A DNA stretch of 64,000 nt from contig NZ_OY762929.1 of NCBI RefSeq assembly GCF_963666675.1, forward strand, positions 1,488,001 through 1,552,000, given 5' to 3'. The notes below the pieces were generated by a model that was not told the DNA's origin, made no database searches, and saw only the letters and a list, made by a program, of their open reading frames with translations. Positions 9,402 through 18,063 of the stretch are shown here, piece by piece (the stretch's first letter is position 1; each line of letters begins with the position of its first letter). The DNA is from an uncultured Desulfobacter sp. GTDB lineage: Bacteria; Desulfobacterota; Desulfobacteria; Desulfobacterales; Desulfobacteraceae. The position numbers were made by a program, and so were the translations under genes.

Positions 9402-10419
9402 AGGTTTTTCTCCTTATCTAAAAATTGTATTTATTTTCGGATAGTCCTGTTACTTAAACAGGGTATCCTGGTTCCGGCGATTGTTAAACGACTTTAACAG
9501 GAGAACAGCTTCAGCTCAGCGGGAAATGCTGATAACAATGAGAATAACGTCGTGTGCGCGAAAAGTCGGTTTGAGATTTAAAGAAATTGATCCGGTCGTC
9601 ACAGCTACAGCTACCGCGAATTTTAGTTTTCATTTCCCCTCCTTTTTTGGGTTTAGACTCTCGTACTATTTTTCTTTGTTAAACAATTATGTATCTCCAC
9701 CAGTTTTCAGTGGCATCATTGTTGTACTATACAGCAGAGAATATCTTACACGAACATTAAGGCCGGGTTTTAAAAGCAATTGGTATACAGTAACTTAAAC
9801 AGAGTCAGCGCGTTGTGTTTTGCCTGTCCGGCAAAAGGGAGCCTTATTTTTCTTTTTATTCGCACATCCGGAAATTGTTCTTAACATGGTCCAAGTTCCG
9901 GATACATGCAGGTGTGAAGATTTAATAACCATCTATTTGACGGTTGTTATAACAAAATCTTCACGATTTAGCTAGAAATAAAATAATAAAAACTAATCTA
10001 TAACTCCCTACTATCTTATGAGCAGGCTTGATGTCAAGCATTAAAATTTGCCTCCGGAATCAAAATTTAGGATGTTAAATGGTGCTTGTCTGCTATCAGT
10101 TTGAATTTATTGGTTTTTAAAAGCTCGCGTGTGGGGTGTGTTTTGCGAAACATTTTTGATTGAGTAAGGCGTTTATCCATGTTTTCAGTGGCTCTTCGCC
10201 TTTTGGCGCGATAGTATTCTTCAGTTTCGCGGTCCCGGCCGTTAATAAAGGAACCCATTGTCTATTTTGTCTGACCGACGATTGGGTGTCGGGTAGGGCG
10301 GGGACCGGCATTTCGTAGGTTTAAAATTTGCCTTTCGTAGGATGGTTGCTTGCCTTTCGTCAACCGACATGCGATGGGAAATATTCGCCTTTCCCCGGCT
10401 GTTCCAATGAACGCACTTT

Positions 10420-10509
10420 GTAGGGGCAACCCCCTGTGGTTGCCCTTGTTGGGGCGGGATCGGTGGCGGGGCAGGTACCGTGGACGGGCAGGCACGGGGA
10501 CCTGCCTAG
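10420..10509. repeat. Dispersed GTAGGGGC repeat, copy 1
   Basis: Starts GTAGGGGCAACCCCCTGTGG, continues with a variable G-rich middle and ends with GGCACGGGGACCTGCC. The same beginning and end occur at 19333-19444. GTAGGGGC/GCCCCTAC ends and internal GGTTGCCC hairpins suggest a REP/MITE-like palindromic unit without coding capacity. This copy has lost the perfect right end. Confidence 0.7.
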
Positions 10510-10663
10510 AGCAACGGCGATGTTGGAACCCATCTCGAAAAACCGGTGCGCTGCACCGGCCAGGGCAAACGCACTTAAATTGTATTAACCCTGAGTACTT
10601 TCATGACGTGAAAATATTCCATTTATCAAGGCAATTCTCTGTGTCGTTTGGCGCAAGCCACAC

Positions 10664-10785
10664 CTCTGAGTCCTCTGTGGTTTAAGAACAAGAAATCCCG
10701 AAGGGGTTGAATGTTTTTTCTCAAATCTCCTGGTTTTTAAGATTAGCGAGCTACGCTCGCTTTTTCTACCACAGAGGACACAGAG
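10664..10785. repeat. Inverted-repeat element (CTCTGAGTCCTCTGTGG ends)
   Basis: CTCTGAGTCCTCTGTGG (10664-10680) is repeated inverted as CCACAGAGGACACAGAG (10769-10785) with one mismatch, giving a 122-base noncoding palindromic unit. Its middle carries a small intrinsic terminator. Sequences of the type CCACAGAGGACACAGAG are frequent repeats in deltaproteobacterial genomes to my recollection. It is probably a MITE-like element. Confidence 0.65.
10745..10765 (+). terminator. Small intrinsic terminator inside the palindromic repeat
   Basis: AGCGAGC and GCTCGCT form a 7-base-pair stem with a TAC loop, followed directly by TTTTT. No gene ends just upstream, so it probably belongs to the repeat. 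Confidence 0.6.
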
Positions 10786-11041
10786 AGCACAGAGTTTCAG
10801 TGCTGGGCCCTGAAGCAGCTTAAGTAGGTTCTGAGCCTCGCAGACATTTCTTTCTATATTCGACTACGTATTGGGTTTCGCTCCTCAATTCAACCTACGG
10901 ATTGCAATCAAAATATTAATGCGTTTGCCCTGCTGCACCGGCACGGACTGGTTGACCCGGTGGGGTAATTATAGTACAACGCTCTTCCTTTGAGCAGTGG
11001 CCAAAAAAAGTGGTTTACGGTGATAACTTGCTGGAGTTTCT

Positions 11042-11950
11042 ATGGTTTCTCAAATTTTGCCCATTTTTTTTAACGTTGTTACCCCGGTGTTTGCCTTGAT
11101 ACTGACGGCCTATCTTCTTGGGGGCAGACTTGGGATTCAAAGCCGCTCCCTCTCCCGCACCAGTTATTATCTGCTTGTGCCGGCCTTTGTGTTCAACGTG
11201 CTCAGTCAGGTCAAAATTGATGCCGTCATGGCATTTAAAATGATGATCGGGATTGTACTGGTCTATATGATTACAGGTATTCTGGGGTGGACACTGGCAA
11301 GGAGTATGGGGCGAAGCAAAGAGATTGCCACAGCCTTTTTGATGACCTGTATTTTCGGCAATGTGGGTAATTACGGTCTGGCCCTGACAAAATTTTGCCT
11401 TGGTTCTGAAGCCATGGAAAGTGCGACCATTTATATGCTCACCACCAATACTTTCTCTTTTTTTTGCTGCGTGATGGCCGCGGGCTGGTTGAAAGGGGGC
11501 GGCACAGGGGCATTTAAAGATCTTGTTAAAACACCGGGGATCACGATTGTGCCGCTGGCTCTGGTCTTTCCCGTTTCAGGCATTGAACCCCCAATCATGC
11601 TGGTGCGCATTGCAGGACTGCTTGGTGATGCCATGATTCCAGTGCTTCTGCTGGCCCTGGGGTTGCAGCTTAAAGAGGCAGGACAATTAAAATTCGGCAG
11701 CGATGTCTTTCTGGTCAGCCTGATCCGGCTGGTCGCCGGGCCTGCCATCGCATTTGCCGTTGTTCCTCTGGTCGGGCTTTCGGGCATTGAAGCCTCTGCA
11801 GGCATTCTTCAGTCGGCCATGCCGTCCGCCGTGCTTACGGCCATTATTGCCATGGAAAATGATGTCGCGCCCGCATTTGTAACTTCCGTGATCTGTGTCT
11901 CCACCGTACTGAGTCTTGTCTCATTGACAATCGTTATGGCACTTCTTTGA
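11042..11950 (+). CDS. AEC-family (auxin efflux carrier-like) permease
   Basis: A 302-residue membrane protein of the AEC family with about ten hydrophobic segments; the length is normal for the family. The N-terminus (ILPIFFNVVTPVFALILTAY) and the central FGNVGNYGLAL stretch, equivalent to the conserved GNxGxxG crossover motif, are characteristic. Bacterial relatives such as MleP and MdcF transport malate, lactate or malonate. It lies 160 bases before the regulator-hydrolase/TRAP operon on the same strand, so I infer a role with organic acids, perhaps efflux or exchange of a product of that pathway. No terminator is obvious after it. Confidence 0.85.
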   Translation: MVSQILPIFFNVVTPVFALILTAYLLGGRLGIQSRSLSRTSYYLLVPAFVFNVLSQVKIDAVMAFKMMIGIVLVYMITGILGWTLARSMGRSKEIATAFLMTCIFGNVGNYGLALTKFCLGSEAMESATIYMLTTNTFSFFCCVMAAGWLKGGGTGAFKDLVKTPGITIVPLALVFPVSGIEPPIMLVRIAGLLGDAMIPVLLLALGLQLKEAGQLKFGSDVFLVSLIRLVAGPAIAFAVVPLVGLSGIEASAGILQSAMPSAVLTAIIAMENDVAPAFVTSVICVSTVLSLVSLTIVMALL

Positions 11951-12042
11951 TCGCATAGAAATTTTCACTTTCCATGGGCGGATTGTGCGTTTTTCGCTGA
12001 CAACTCATTTAATAAATAAATGAATATAAATTTAAAAACAAC

Positions 12043-12060
12043 TTGTATGACAACATACAA
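12043..12060. promoter_or_regulatory. Probable FadR/GntR-type operator
   Basis: TTGTATG-ACAA-CATACAA is a perfect palindrome with 7-base arms, 53 bases before the start of the GntR-containing gene at 12113. Regulators of the FCD/FadR class commonly bind TTGTnTG...CAnACAA-like palindromes, so autoregulation is likely. Seen directly: the palindrome; inferred: the binder. Confidence 0.7.
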
Positions 12061-12112
12061 CATGATAATCGGTTCATGTGAAATTGATTTGTAGACAGGA
12101 GACGAAAACGCT

Positions 12113-13756
12113 ATGTCGGGAAAGATTTTGAAAGAAAACGGTTTCAGTGCGCTTTCCCGTCCCAGGCGACTTCCTGTCCAGATTGCCACACAGATCTCCC
12201 AGAAAATCAGGGACGGCGTTTTCCCGCCTGGCACCAAACTGCCCAGTGAAGCCCAGATTGCCGGGGAGTTTGGCGTCAGCCGGACGGCGGTGCGCGAAGC
12301 CATTGCCAGTCTGCGCCAGGACGGATACGTGGAGACCCAGCAGGGTAAAGGCGCCTTTGTCTCTCCGGATTTTGAATTCAAGGCGTTTAAGATCGATTCC
12401 AATGAGCTTGCAACCCTTGAAGATTTACGTTCGGTCATGGAGTTGAGAATTGAGATGGAGGTGGGCGGGGCGAACATGGCGGCCCGCAGGCGCACCCATG
12501 AACAGCTGTGTGAACTTTCGGGTGTCCTGAAAAAAATGAAACAAGCCATGGCGGCCGGAAAAGATTTTTCCGGCCACGAAGAAACGTTCCACCGGCTGGT
12601 GGCCCAGGCCACCCATAATAAACACTATTGTGATTTTATACAGTTTTTATCCCACCGCATCCGGACCAGCATGGCCTTTGAAACCCCTGAAATGTCAAAG
12701 GACCGCCGGACCGCCGGAAAGATTTTTCGGGAGTATGAAGAAATTTATGAGGCCATCCGGCTGGGCGATCCTGACAAAGCCCGGCGGGCAGCCTGGTATC
12801 ATGTCCTGCGTTCTGCCGGCCGTCTTGGCCTCAGAGGTCTGCAGGGATGGGAGGAAAGCAGAATGACATTGATCTCGGACTCATTTATACCCACCTGTGC
12901 CGAAGCCGATCCAAATCCCGGCACCCCGAAACTTGTGGTGCCCCGGGGGGCATGTGACTGCCACGCCCATATTCTGGGGCCCCAAAGCCGCTATCCCTAC
13001 ACCCCGCACAGGTCCTATACCCCGCCGGACGCGCCGTTGACAAGTTACAAGGAGATGCTCTCCGCCCTGGGACTGGAACGGGCCGTCATTGTCCAGCCCT
13101 CGGTTTACGGGACAGACAACCGGGCCACCCTGGACGCCATCCGCCAGGGGGGCGAAAATTTTCGGGCGGTGGTGGTGGTGGATGAAAATATTGATGTGAA
13201 AGAGATGGAGCGCATGCACGAAATGGGGGCCCGGGGCGTTCGGATCAATCTGCTGTTTAAAAGCGGGATTGAGGTCTCTGATGTGAAAAAACTGGCTGAA
13301 AAAATTGCCCCCTTTGGCTGGCACCTGCAGATGCTGGTGGATGTCTCTGAGTTCTCGGAACTGGATACCCTGGCCAACCTGCCCGTGGATGTCGTTTTTG
13401 ACCACATGGGTCATATGCCCGCCTCGTTGGGGGTGGACCATCCGGGATTCAAAAAAATGCTGGGGATTCTGGAACGGGGAAACGCCTGGGTCAAGGTGTC
13501 CGGTGCCTACCGGCTCACTGGCTGCAACGCGCCTCCCTACGCAGATACCGCCGCATTTGCAAAAAAGATCATAGAAACCAATCCGGACCGGGTGGTCTGG
13601 GCCACCGACTGGCCCCATCCCTGCATCAACGTGCCCATGCCCAGGGATGCTGATCTGCTGGACCTTCTGGCCGACTGGGCCCCGGATGAAGCGATCCGAA
13701 ACAAGATTCTTGTAACAAACCCGGCCGAACTTTATGAATTCGGGCCACTTTTATAG
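12113..13756 (+). CDS. GntR (FCD) regulator fused in frame to LigI-like amidohydrolase
   Basis: A 547-residue protein with two normally separate proteins in one frame. Residues 1-250 form a FadR-class regulator: winged HTH (KLPSEAQIAGEFGVSRTAVR) and an FCD ligand domain with EETFHRLVAQATHN and the distal YHVLRSAGR helix. Residues about 275-547 are an amidohydrolase of the 2-pyrone-4,6-dicarboxylate lactonase (LigI) type: CDCHAHILGP supplies the HxH metal/active-site pair and VVWATDWPHP the late Asp. Met251 (12863) is preceded by GGGAGGAA at 12849-12856, a proper ribosome binding site, so the hydrolase may also be made alone. The usual arrangement is two genes; here no stop codon separates them. 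It heads the TRAP/GlcDF operon, suggesting hydrolysis of a lactone-type substrate. Read-through by a point mutation or a sequencing error is possible. Confidence 0.85.
   Translation: MSGKILKENGFSALSRPRRLPVQIATQISQKIRDGVFPPGTKLPSEAQIAGEFGVSRTAVREAIASLRQDGYVETQQGKGAFVSPDFEFKAFKIDSNELATLEDLRSVMELRIEMEVGGANMAARRRTHEQLCELSGVLKKMKQAMAAGKDFSGHEETFHRLVAQATHNKHYCDFIQFLSHRIRTSMAFETPEMSKDRRTAGKIFREYEEIYEAIRLGDPDKARRAAWYHVLRSAGRLGLRGLQGWEESRMTLISDSFIPTCAEADPNPGTPKLVVPRGACDCHAHILGPQSRYPYTPHRSYTPPDAPLTSYKEMLSALGLERAVIVQPSVYGTDNRATLDAIRQGGENFRAVVVVDENIDVKEMERMHEMGARGVRINLLFKSGIEVSDVKKLAEKIAPFGWHLQMLVDVSEFSELDTLANLPVDVVFDHMGHMPASLGVDHPGFKKMLGILERGNAWVKVSGAYRLTGCNAPPYADTAAFAKKIIETNPDRVVWATDWPHPCINVPMPRDADLLDLLADWAPDEAIRNKILVTNPAELYEFGPLL
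12849..12865 (+). promoter_or_regulatory. Internal ribosome binding site and ATG within the fusion gene
   Basis: GGGAGGAA (12849-12856) followed six bases later by an in-frame ATG (12863) lies exactly at the boundary between the regulator and the hydrolase. It looks like the original start signal of a separate hydrolase gene. Confidence 0.7.
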
Positions 13757-13788
13757 CTGAAATTCACCGTTAAATCTTAAAAAGGAGT

Positions 13789-14808
13789 ATGATGATGAAC
13801 GCAACGTACAAAGTGGGAATGATGGGCATCAGCTGCTGGCTTGCAATGGCCCTCTTGTGGATCAGTACAGCGGTTTCCGGACCTGTCCAGCTCAAGCTGG
13901 GGTTTGTGACGGCTGCCAACGAAAAGGATCCTTACTTTATCACCGCCGACAAATTTGCCGAGCTGGTTGCCGAATATACCGGGAACAGATACGAGATCAA
14001 GCTGTTCGGCAGCAGTCAGCTGGGCAACGACTCCGCCCTGGTCAAAAATCTGAGTATGGGGGCCATTGACTTCGGTGTGGTGACCAATGCCCCGGTGGGT
14101 GCGTTTATCAACCCGTTCATGGTATTGGATCTGCCCTTTATGTTTCCTTCGGCCACCGTGGCCCATGAGGTGCTGGACGGACCGCCAGGCAAGATGCTGC
14201 TCGATAAGTTATCCAGGCTGTCCATCAAAGGACTGGCCTTTTCCGAAGGCGGGTTCCGACATATGATCAATAACGTCAGGCCGGTAAATACACCGGCAGA
14301 TCTTAAAAGTGTTAAATACCGGGTCATGAAGACGCCGGTCTACATCGGCATGTTCAAAAGCCTGGGGGCCAATGCCGTTCCCATGCAATGGGGAGAGGTG
14401 TTCACCGCAGTCCAGCAGAAGGTGGTGGACGGCCTGGAAATCCCGGTGCCTGTCATCTACGCCAACAAGTATTACGAGGTCGCCAAGTATCTCTCCTTGA
14501 CCGGGCACACATACTCTCCGCTGGTGTTGATGGCTTCCGGGCGAACCTGGAAAAAGATTGCACCCGATGATCAGGTACTGTTTCAGAAAGCGGCCCAGGA
14601 GGCGGCCGTCTATGAACGCGCCGTCATTGCCGGCATTATCCGGGATTACCTGGAGAATCTGGAAAAAGAGGGGATGGTGGTGAACCGGATTGCTGATAAA
14701 AGCGCGTTCCAGGAAGGGGTAAAACCCATGTACAAGGAGTTTGAAAGCAAGATCGGCACAGATGTGCTCAACACATTTCTGGCGGCCAGGGACAAGGCGG
14801 CTCGATAA
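13789..14808 (+). CDS. TRAP transporter periplasmic binding protein, DctP family
   Basis: A 339-residue secreted solute-binding protein. A signal peptide of about 31 residues (hydrophobic GISCWLAMALLWISTAVSG) precedes the DctP fold. GGFRHMINNVRPVNTPADL and LKSVKYRVMKTPVYIGMFKSLGA carry the conserved Arg (YRVM) that binds the substrate carboxylate in TRAP binding proteins. Three ATG codons in a row (13789, 13792, 13795) follow AAGGAG; spacing favours the second or third. It is followed by the small and large TRAP membrane subunits. The substrate is not readable from sequence; the operon context (lactonase-like hydrolase, hydroxyacid oxidase) points to a sugar acid or hydroxy acid. Confidence 0.92.
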   Translation: MMMNATYKVGMMGISCWLAMALLWISTAVSGPVQLKLGFVTAANEKDPYFITADKFAELVAEYTGNRYEIKLFGSSQLGNDSALVKNLSMGAIDFGVVTNAPVGAFINPFMVLDLPFMFPSATVAHEVLDGPPGKMLLDKLSRLSIKGLAFSEGGFRHMINNVRPVNTPADLKSVKYRVMKTPVYIGMFKSLGANAVPMQWGEVFTAVQQKVVDGLEIPVPVIYANKYYEVAKYLSLTGHTYSPLVLMASGRTWKKIAPDDQVLFQKAAQEAAVYERAVIAGIIRDYLENLEKEGMVVNRIADKSAFQEGVKPMYKEFESKIGTDVLNTFLAARDKAAR

Positions 14809-14881
14809 ATTCGAACTGAAATTGTATTGATAAGAGAACAGGGACGTTCGGGCGTCCCTTGACCTTTGCCGGAGTTCGTAA

Positions 14882-15364
14882 ATGGAACGAGTGAAAAATT
14901 TTTTGGACCGTTTTTTAATGGCCGTTCTGGTTACCCAGGGCATCTGTCTGGTCCTGATCATCGGGGTCGCGGTCTTTTTTCGCTATGTCATGGAATCAGC
15001 CCTCTCCTGGCCCGAAGAGGTGGCCCAGATTATTTTTGTCTGGTACACCCTGCTCGGGGTCGTTGTGCTGGTGGGAGAGGATTCCCATATTGCCTTTGAT
15101 TTCATGGAACAAAACAGCCCGCCCGTGGTTGGTATGCTGCTCCGCATCTTTTCACGGCTGCTGGTGATTGTTTACGGCGGAATCATGGCGGTCTTCGGCT
15201 GGCAATATATGATGATGTTTCCCGATGAGGTATCACCGGCCGCAGGAATTAACCTGGGCTGGCTGAAGATTTCCGTGCCCGTTGCCGGGGTTCTCCTGAT
15301 CTTTTTTGTCTGTTTCAACCTGATCTCAGCGTACGCGCCCAAGACCAAAGGCGGCCGGTCATGA
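14882..15364 (+). CDS. TRAP transporter small membrane subunit, DctQ family
   Basis: A 160-residue protein with four hydrophobic segments, as expected for DctQ. The central SALSWPEEVAQIIFVWYTLLG contains the conserved W-(S)EE-(V) pattern of the family. The ATG follows CGGAG at 8-base spacing. Its stop overlaps the DctM start by 4 bases, so the two subunits are translationally coupled. Confidence 0.92.
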   Translation: MERVKNFLDRFLMAVLVTQGICLVLIIGVAVFFRYVMESALSWPEEVAQIIFVWYTLLGVVVLVGEDSHIAFDFMEQNSPPVVGMLLRIFSRLLVIVYGGIMAVFGWQYMMMFPDEVSPAAGINLGWLKISVPVAGVLLIFFVCFNLISAYAPKTKGGRS

Positions 15365-16650
15365 GTGCAGGACTGATTGCCCTGTCTCTTTTGGGCGCTT
15401 TTCTGTTTTTAGTGGTCATCGGTGTGCCCATTGGATTTGCCCTGGGGCTTTCCGGGGTACTTGGGCTTGTCATGATGGACGTCAATTTTCTGATGTTCTC
15501 CCAGGCTTTGATCGCAGGCATAGACAATTTTGCCCTGCTGGCCATTCCATTCTTTGTGCTTCTCGGGGCCATTTTGTCCAAAAGCCGGATCTCCCAGTCA
15601 CTGATTGAACTGGCCGATGAACTGATCGGGTTTTTGCCCGGCGGCCTGGCCGTGGGCACGGTGTTGTCGTCCATGCTCTTTGCCACGGCATCGGGGTCGG
15701 GGCCGGCCACGGTGGCGGCCATTGGGTCCATCACCATCCCGGAGATGGAAAACCGGGGCTATCCCCCCGCCTTTTCCATGGGGGTGGCGGCCACAGCCGG
15801 CGCCCTTGGGCCCATCATCCCGCCGAGTATCCCCTTGATTATTTACGGGGTGGTGGCCGAAGAGTCCATCCTCAAACTCTTCCTGGCAGGCCTTGGTGCG
15901 GGAATCCTCTTTGCTGCACTTATGGTGGCCTATTCAATTTTTCGGGCCGTGCGTGAGGGCATTTCCCGGAGCGGCCGCCGTCCCTCGCCGATTCGGGTGC
16001 TGCGGTTGCTCTGGCAGGCCAGGTATGCCCTCGGCGCGCCGGTACTTGTCCTGGGCGGTATCTACTCGGGTGTATTTACGCCCACCGAAGCCGGGGCCAT
16101 CGGATGTATCTACGCCGTTATTGTTGGTGTGTTTTTTCAACAAACCCTTGATCTTAAAGGGTTTGTTGAATGTTTTGCAGAAAGCACCAAAAGTTCCGCC
16201 ATGATCATGTTTGTCATCGCCGGCGCAAACCTGTTTGCATGGCTCATGGCCTCGGCCCAGATCCCTGCCATTGCCGCCGAAGCCATCTCCGCGATTTCTG
16301 CAAACAAATATGTCTTTTTGCTGCTGGTCAACATTTTGTTCCTTTTTATCGGATCATTACTGGACACGCCGGCCGCCATAGTTATTATTGTTCCTATACT
16401 GGAACCCATTGCCGTGAATCTGGGCATTGATCCGATTCATCTGGGGGCGGTGATTGTGGTCAATTTTGTTATCGGCTATATTACCGCGCCGTTTGGTTAT
16501 AATCTGTTTGTGACCAAAACCATTACCGGCAGGGGCATGGGGCAGGTGAGTCTGTCGGTGATGCCCTTTTTGCTGGTCTGTCTGTTCGGATTGATGCTGG
16601 TAACTTATATCCCCCAGATTACGCTAACCCTACCGACCTTATTTGATTAG
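15361..16650 (+). CDS. TRAP transporter large membrane subunit, DctM family
   Basis: A 429-residue permease with about 12 membrane segments, the normal DctM length. Characteristic stretches are GVPIGFALGLSG, LLAIPFFVLLGAI, SGSGPATVAAIGSI and LGPIIPPSIPLIIYG, the last being the family signature. With DctQ it forms the sodium-driven transport unit for the DctP-bound solute. No separate substrate clue is visible. Confidence 0.95.
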   Translation: MSAGLIALSLLGAFLFLVVIGVPIGFALGLSGVLGLVMMDVNFLMFSQALIAGIDNFALLAIPFFVLLGAILSKSRISQSLIELADELIGFLPGGLAVGTVLSSMLFATASGSGPATVAAIGSITIPEMENRGYPPAFSMGVAATAGALGPIIPPSIPLIIYGVVAEESILKLFLAGLGAGILFAALMVAYSIFRAVREGISRSGRRPSPIRVLRLLWQARYALGAPVLVLGGIYSGVFTPTEAGAIGCIYAVIVGVFFQQTLDLKGFVECFAESTKSSAMIMFVIAGANLFAWLMASAQIPAIAAEAISAISANKYVFLLLVNILFLFIGSLLDTPAAIVIIVPILEPIAVNLGIDPIHLGAVIVVNFVIGYITAPFGYNLFVTKTITGRGMGQVSLSVMPFLLVCLFGLMLVTYIPQITLTLPTLFD

Positions 16651-16665
16651 AAAGCTGATTAATTT

Positions 16666-18063
16666 ATGATATCTGAAAACGTGATCCAGGAACTCAAAGA
16701 GATCTGCGGATCTAAATTTGTCAGCTGTGATAAGACAGATCGTCTTTTGTACAGCTATGATGCCACGCGCAAACAATTTCTCCCGGATGTTGTGGTCCAC
16801 CCGGCCGATGCCCAGGCCGTATCCCGGATCATGACCCTGGCCCACCACCACCGTATCCCGGTGTATCCCCGGGGGGCGGGTACCGGATTTACCGGTGGCG
16901 CCCTGCCGGTGCAGGGAGGTATGGTGATGGGCATGAGCCGTATGAACCGCATCCTGGACATTGACCAGGAAAATCTTGTGGCCGTGGTGGAACCCGGTGT
17001 GGTCACAGGCGATTTCCAGAAGGCCGTGGAAGCACTGGGCCTGTTTTATCCCCCGGACCCGGCCTCTTTGAAGGTTTCCAGCCTGGGGGGCAACGTGGCC
17101 GAATGTGCCGGCGGCCCCCGGTGCGTCAAGTACGGGGTGACCAAGGATTATGTCATCGGCCTGGAGGTGGTAACCCCCACAGGTGACCTGATTGAAACCG
17201 GCGGAACCACCATGAAAGGTGTGGTGGGCTACGATTTGACCAAACTTTTCTGCGGCTCCGAAGGCACCCTGGCTGTAATCACAAAAATTATTCTCAAATT
17301 GCTGCCCAAACCCCAGGCCAAAAAGACCATGCTGGTGGTGTTCGATGCCATTGACGGCGCGGCCAAGGCTGTGTCCGCCATTGTCCGGGAAAAAATCATT
17401 CCCGCCACCCTGGAATTCATGGACGGCCGGACCCTGGACTGCCTGCGCCAGACCACAGGGCTTGCCATGCCCGAAGGTGCCGGTGCCGCCCTGATCATTG
17501 AGGTGGATGGAGACCAGGAGTTTCTGGACAAGCAGGCCCAAAGGATTTTAAAGGTGGTGGAACCCTTGGGGGTCTTGGAAAACCGGGTGGCCAATACATT
17601 TGAGGAGAGTGAAGCAATCTGGAACATCCGCAGGTCGGTCTCTCCGTCGCTGAAAAAGCTGGAACTTGAAAAATTCAACGAAGATATCTGTGTGCCCAGG
17701 TCCAGGCTGCCGGAGATGATCCGCCGCATTGACAAGATTTCCGACAAGTATAACATGCCCATTGTGAACTTCGGACATGCCGGGGACGGCAATATCCACG
17801 TCAATATCATGGCGGACAAAGAGGATGCCGAGCAAATGGCCAATGCCGAACATGCCATTGAGGAGCTGTTCCGGGCCACGCTGGAACTGGGCGGAACCAT
17901 GAGCGGCGAGCACGGTGTGGGCATTATGAAAGCCCCCTATCTCTCCCTGGAGCTGTCGAATCAGTCCATTTTGTACATGAAAACCCTTAAAAAAGCCTTG
18001 GACCCCCATAATATCCTCAATCCGGGTAAGATTTTTCCAGACGATGCCGGAGCGGTAAAATGA
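16666..18063 (+). CDS. glcD: FAD-linked oxidase subunit, GlcD/D-lactate dehydrogenase type
   Basis: A 465-residue flavoprotein: FAD_binding_4 domain with PRGAGTGFTGGALP and the SLGGNVAECAGGPRCVKYG pyrophosphate loop, then FAD-oxidase C-terminal domain with NFGHAGDGNIHVNIM and SGEHGVG. Such subunits oxidise 2-hydroxy acids (glycolate, D-lactate) and pass electrons to an Fe-S subunit. The stop codon overlaps the start of the GlcF-like gene by 4 bases. It follows the TRAP genes with only 15 bases between, so transporter and oxidase are probably one transcript. Glycolate versus D-lactate (or another hydroxy acid) cannot be told from sequence; no GlcE-like third subunit is present. Confidence 0.9.
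   Translation: MISENVIQELKEICGSKFVSCDKTDRLLYSYDATRKQFLPDVVVHPADAQAVSRIMTLAHHHRIPVYPRGAGTGFTGGALPVQGGMVMGMSRMNRILDIDQENLVAVVEPGVVTGDFQKAVEALGLFYPPDPASLKVSSLGGNVAECAGGPRCVKYGVTKDYVIGLEVVTPTGDLIETGGTTMKGVVGYDLTKLFCGSEGTLAVITKIILKLLPKPQAKKTMLVVFDAIDGAAKAVSAIVREKIIPATLEFMDGRTLDCLRQTTGLAMPEGAGAALIIEVDGDQEFLDKQAQRILKVVEPLGVLENRVANTFEESEAIWNIRRSVSPSLKKLELEKFNEDICVPRSRLPEMIRRIDKISDKYNMPIVNFGHAGDGNIHVNIMADKEDAEQMANAEHAIEELFRATLELGGTMSGEHGVGIMKAPYLSLELSNQSILYMKTLKKALDPHNILNPGKIFPDDAGAVK

Larger units (their letters stand above)
9402..11041. other. Long region without a supported gene
   Basis: About 1.6 kb with no ORF that shows a domain, a ribosome binding site and normal codon use. It holds the promoter area of yjcH-actP (roughly 9402-9600), in which I could not identify a promoter with confidence, and from 10420 a set of palindromic repeats listed separately. 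Short ORFs at 9481-9798, 10067-10258 and 10350-10685 run through these repeats and look like chance frames. It may be a graveyard of mobile repeats. Confidence 0.5.

Noticed and set aside
9711..9726. TGGCATCATTGTTGTA as a sigma-54 promoter
   Set aside because: The GC of the -12 element is missing and it points to a gene-free stretch.
9481..9798. Plus-strand ORF of 105 codons
   Set aside because: No domain, no ribosome binding site, and low-complexity content in the probable promoter region of yjcH-actP.
11965..13618. Long minus-strand ORFs opposite the fusion gene, and similar antisense frames opposite the TRAP, GlcD and bet genes
   Set aside because: They are shadow frames caused by GC-rich codon use; none shows a family motif.
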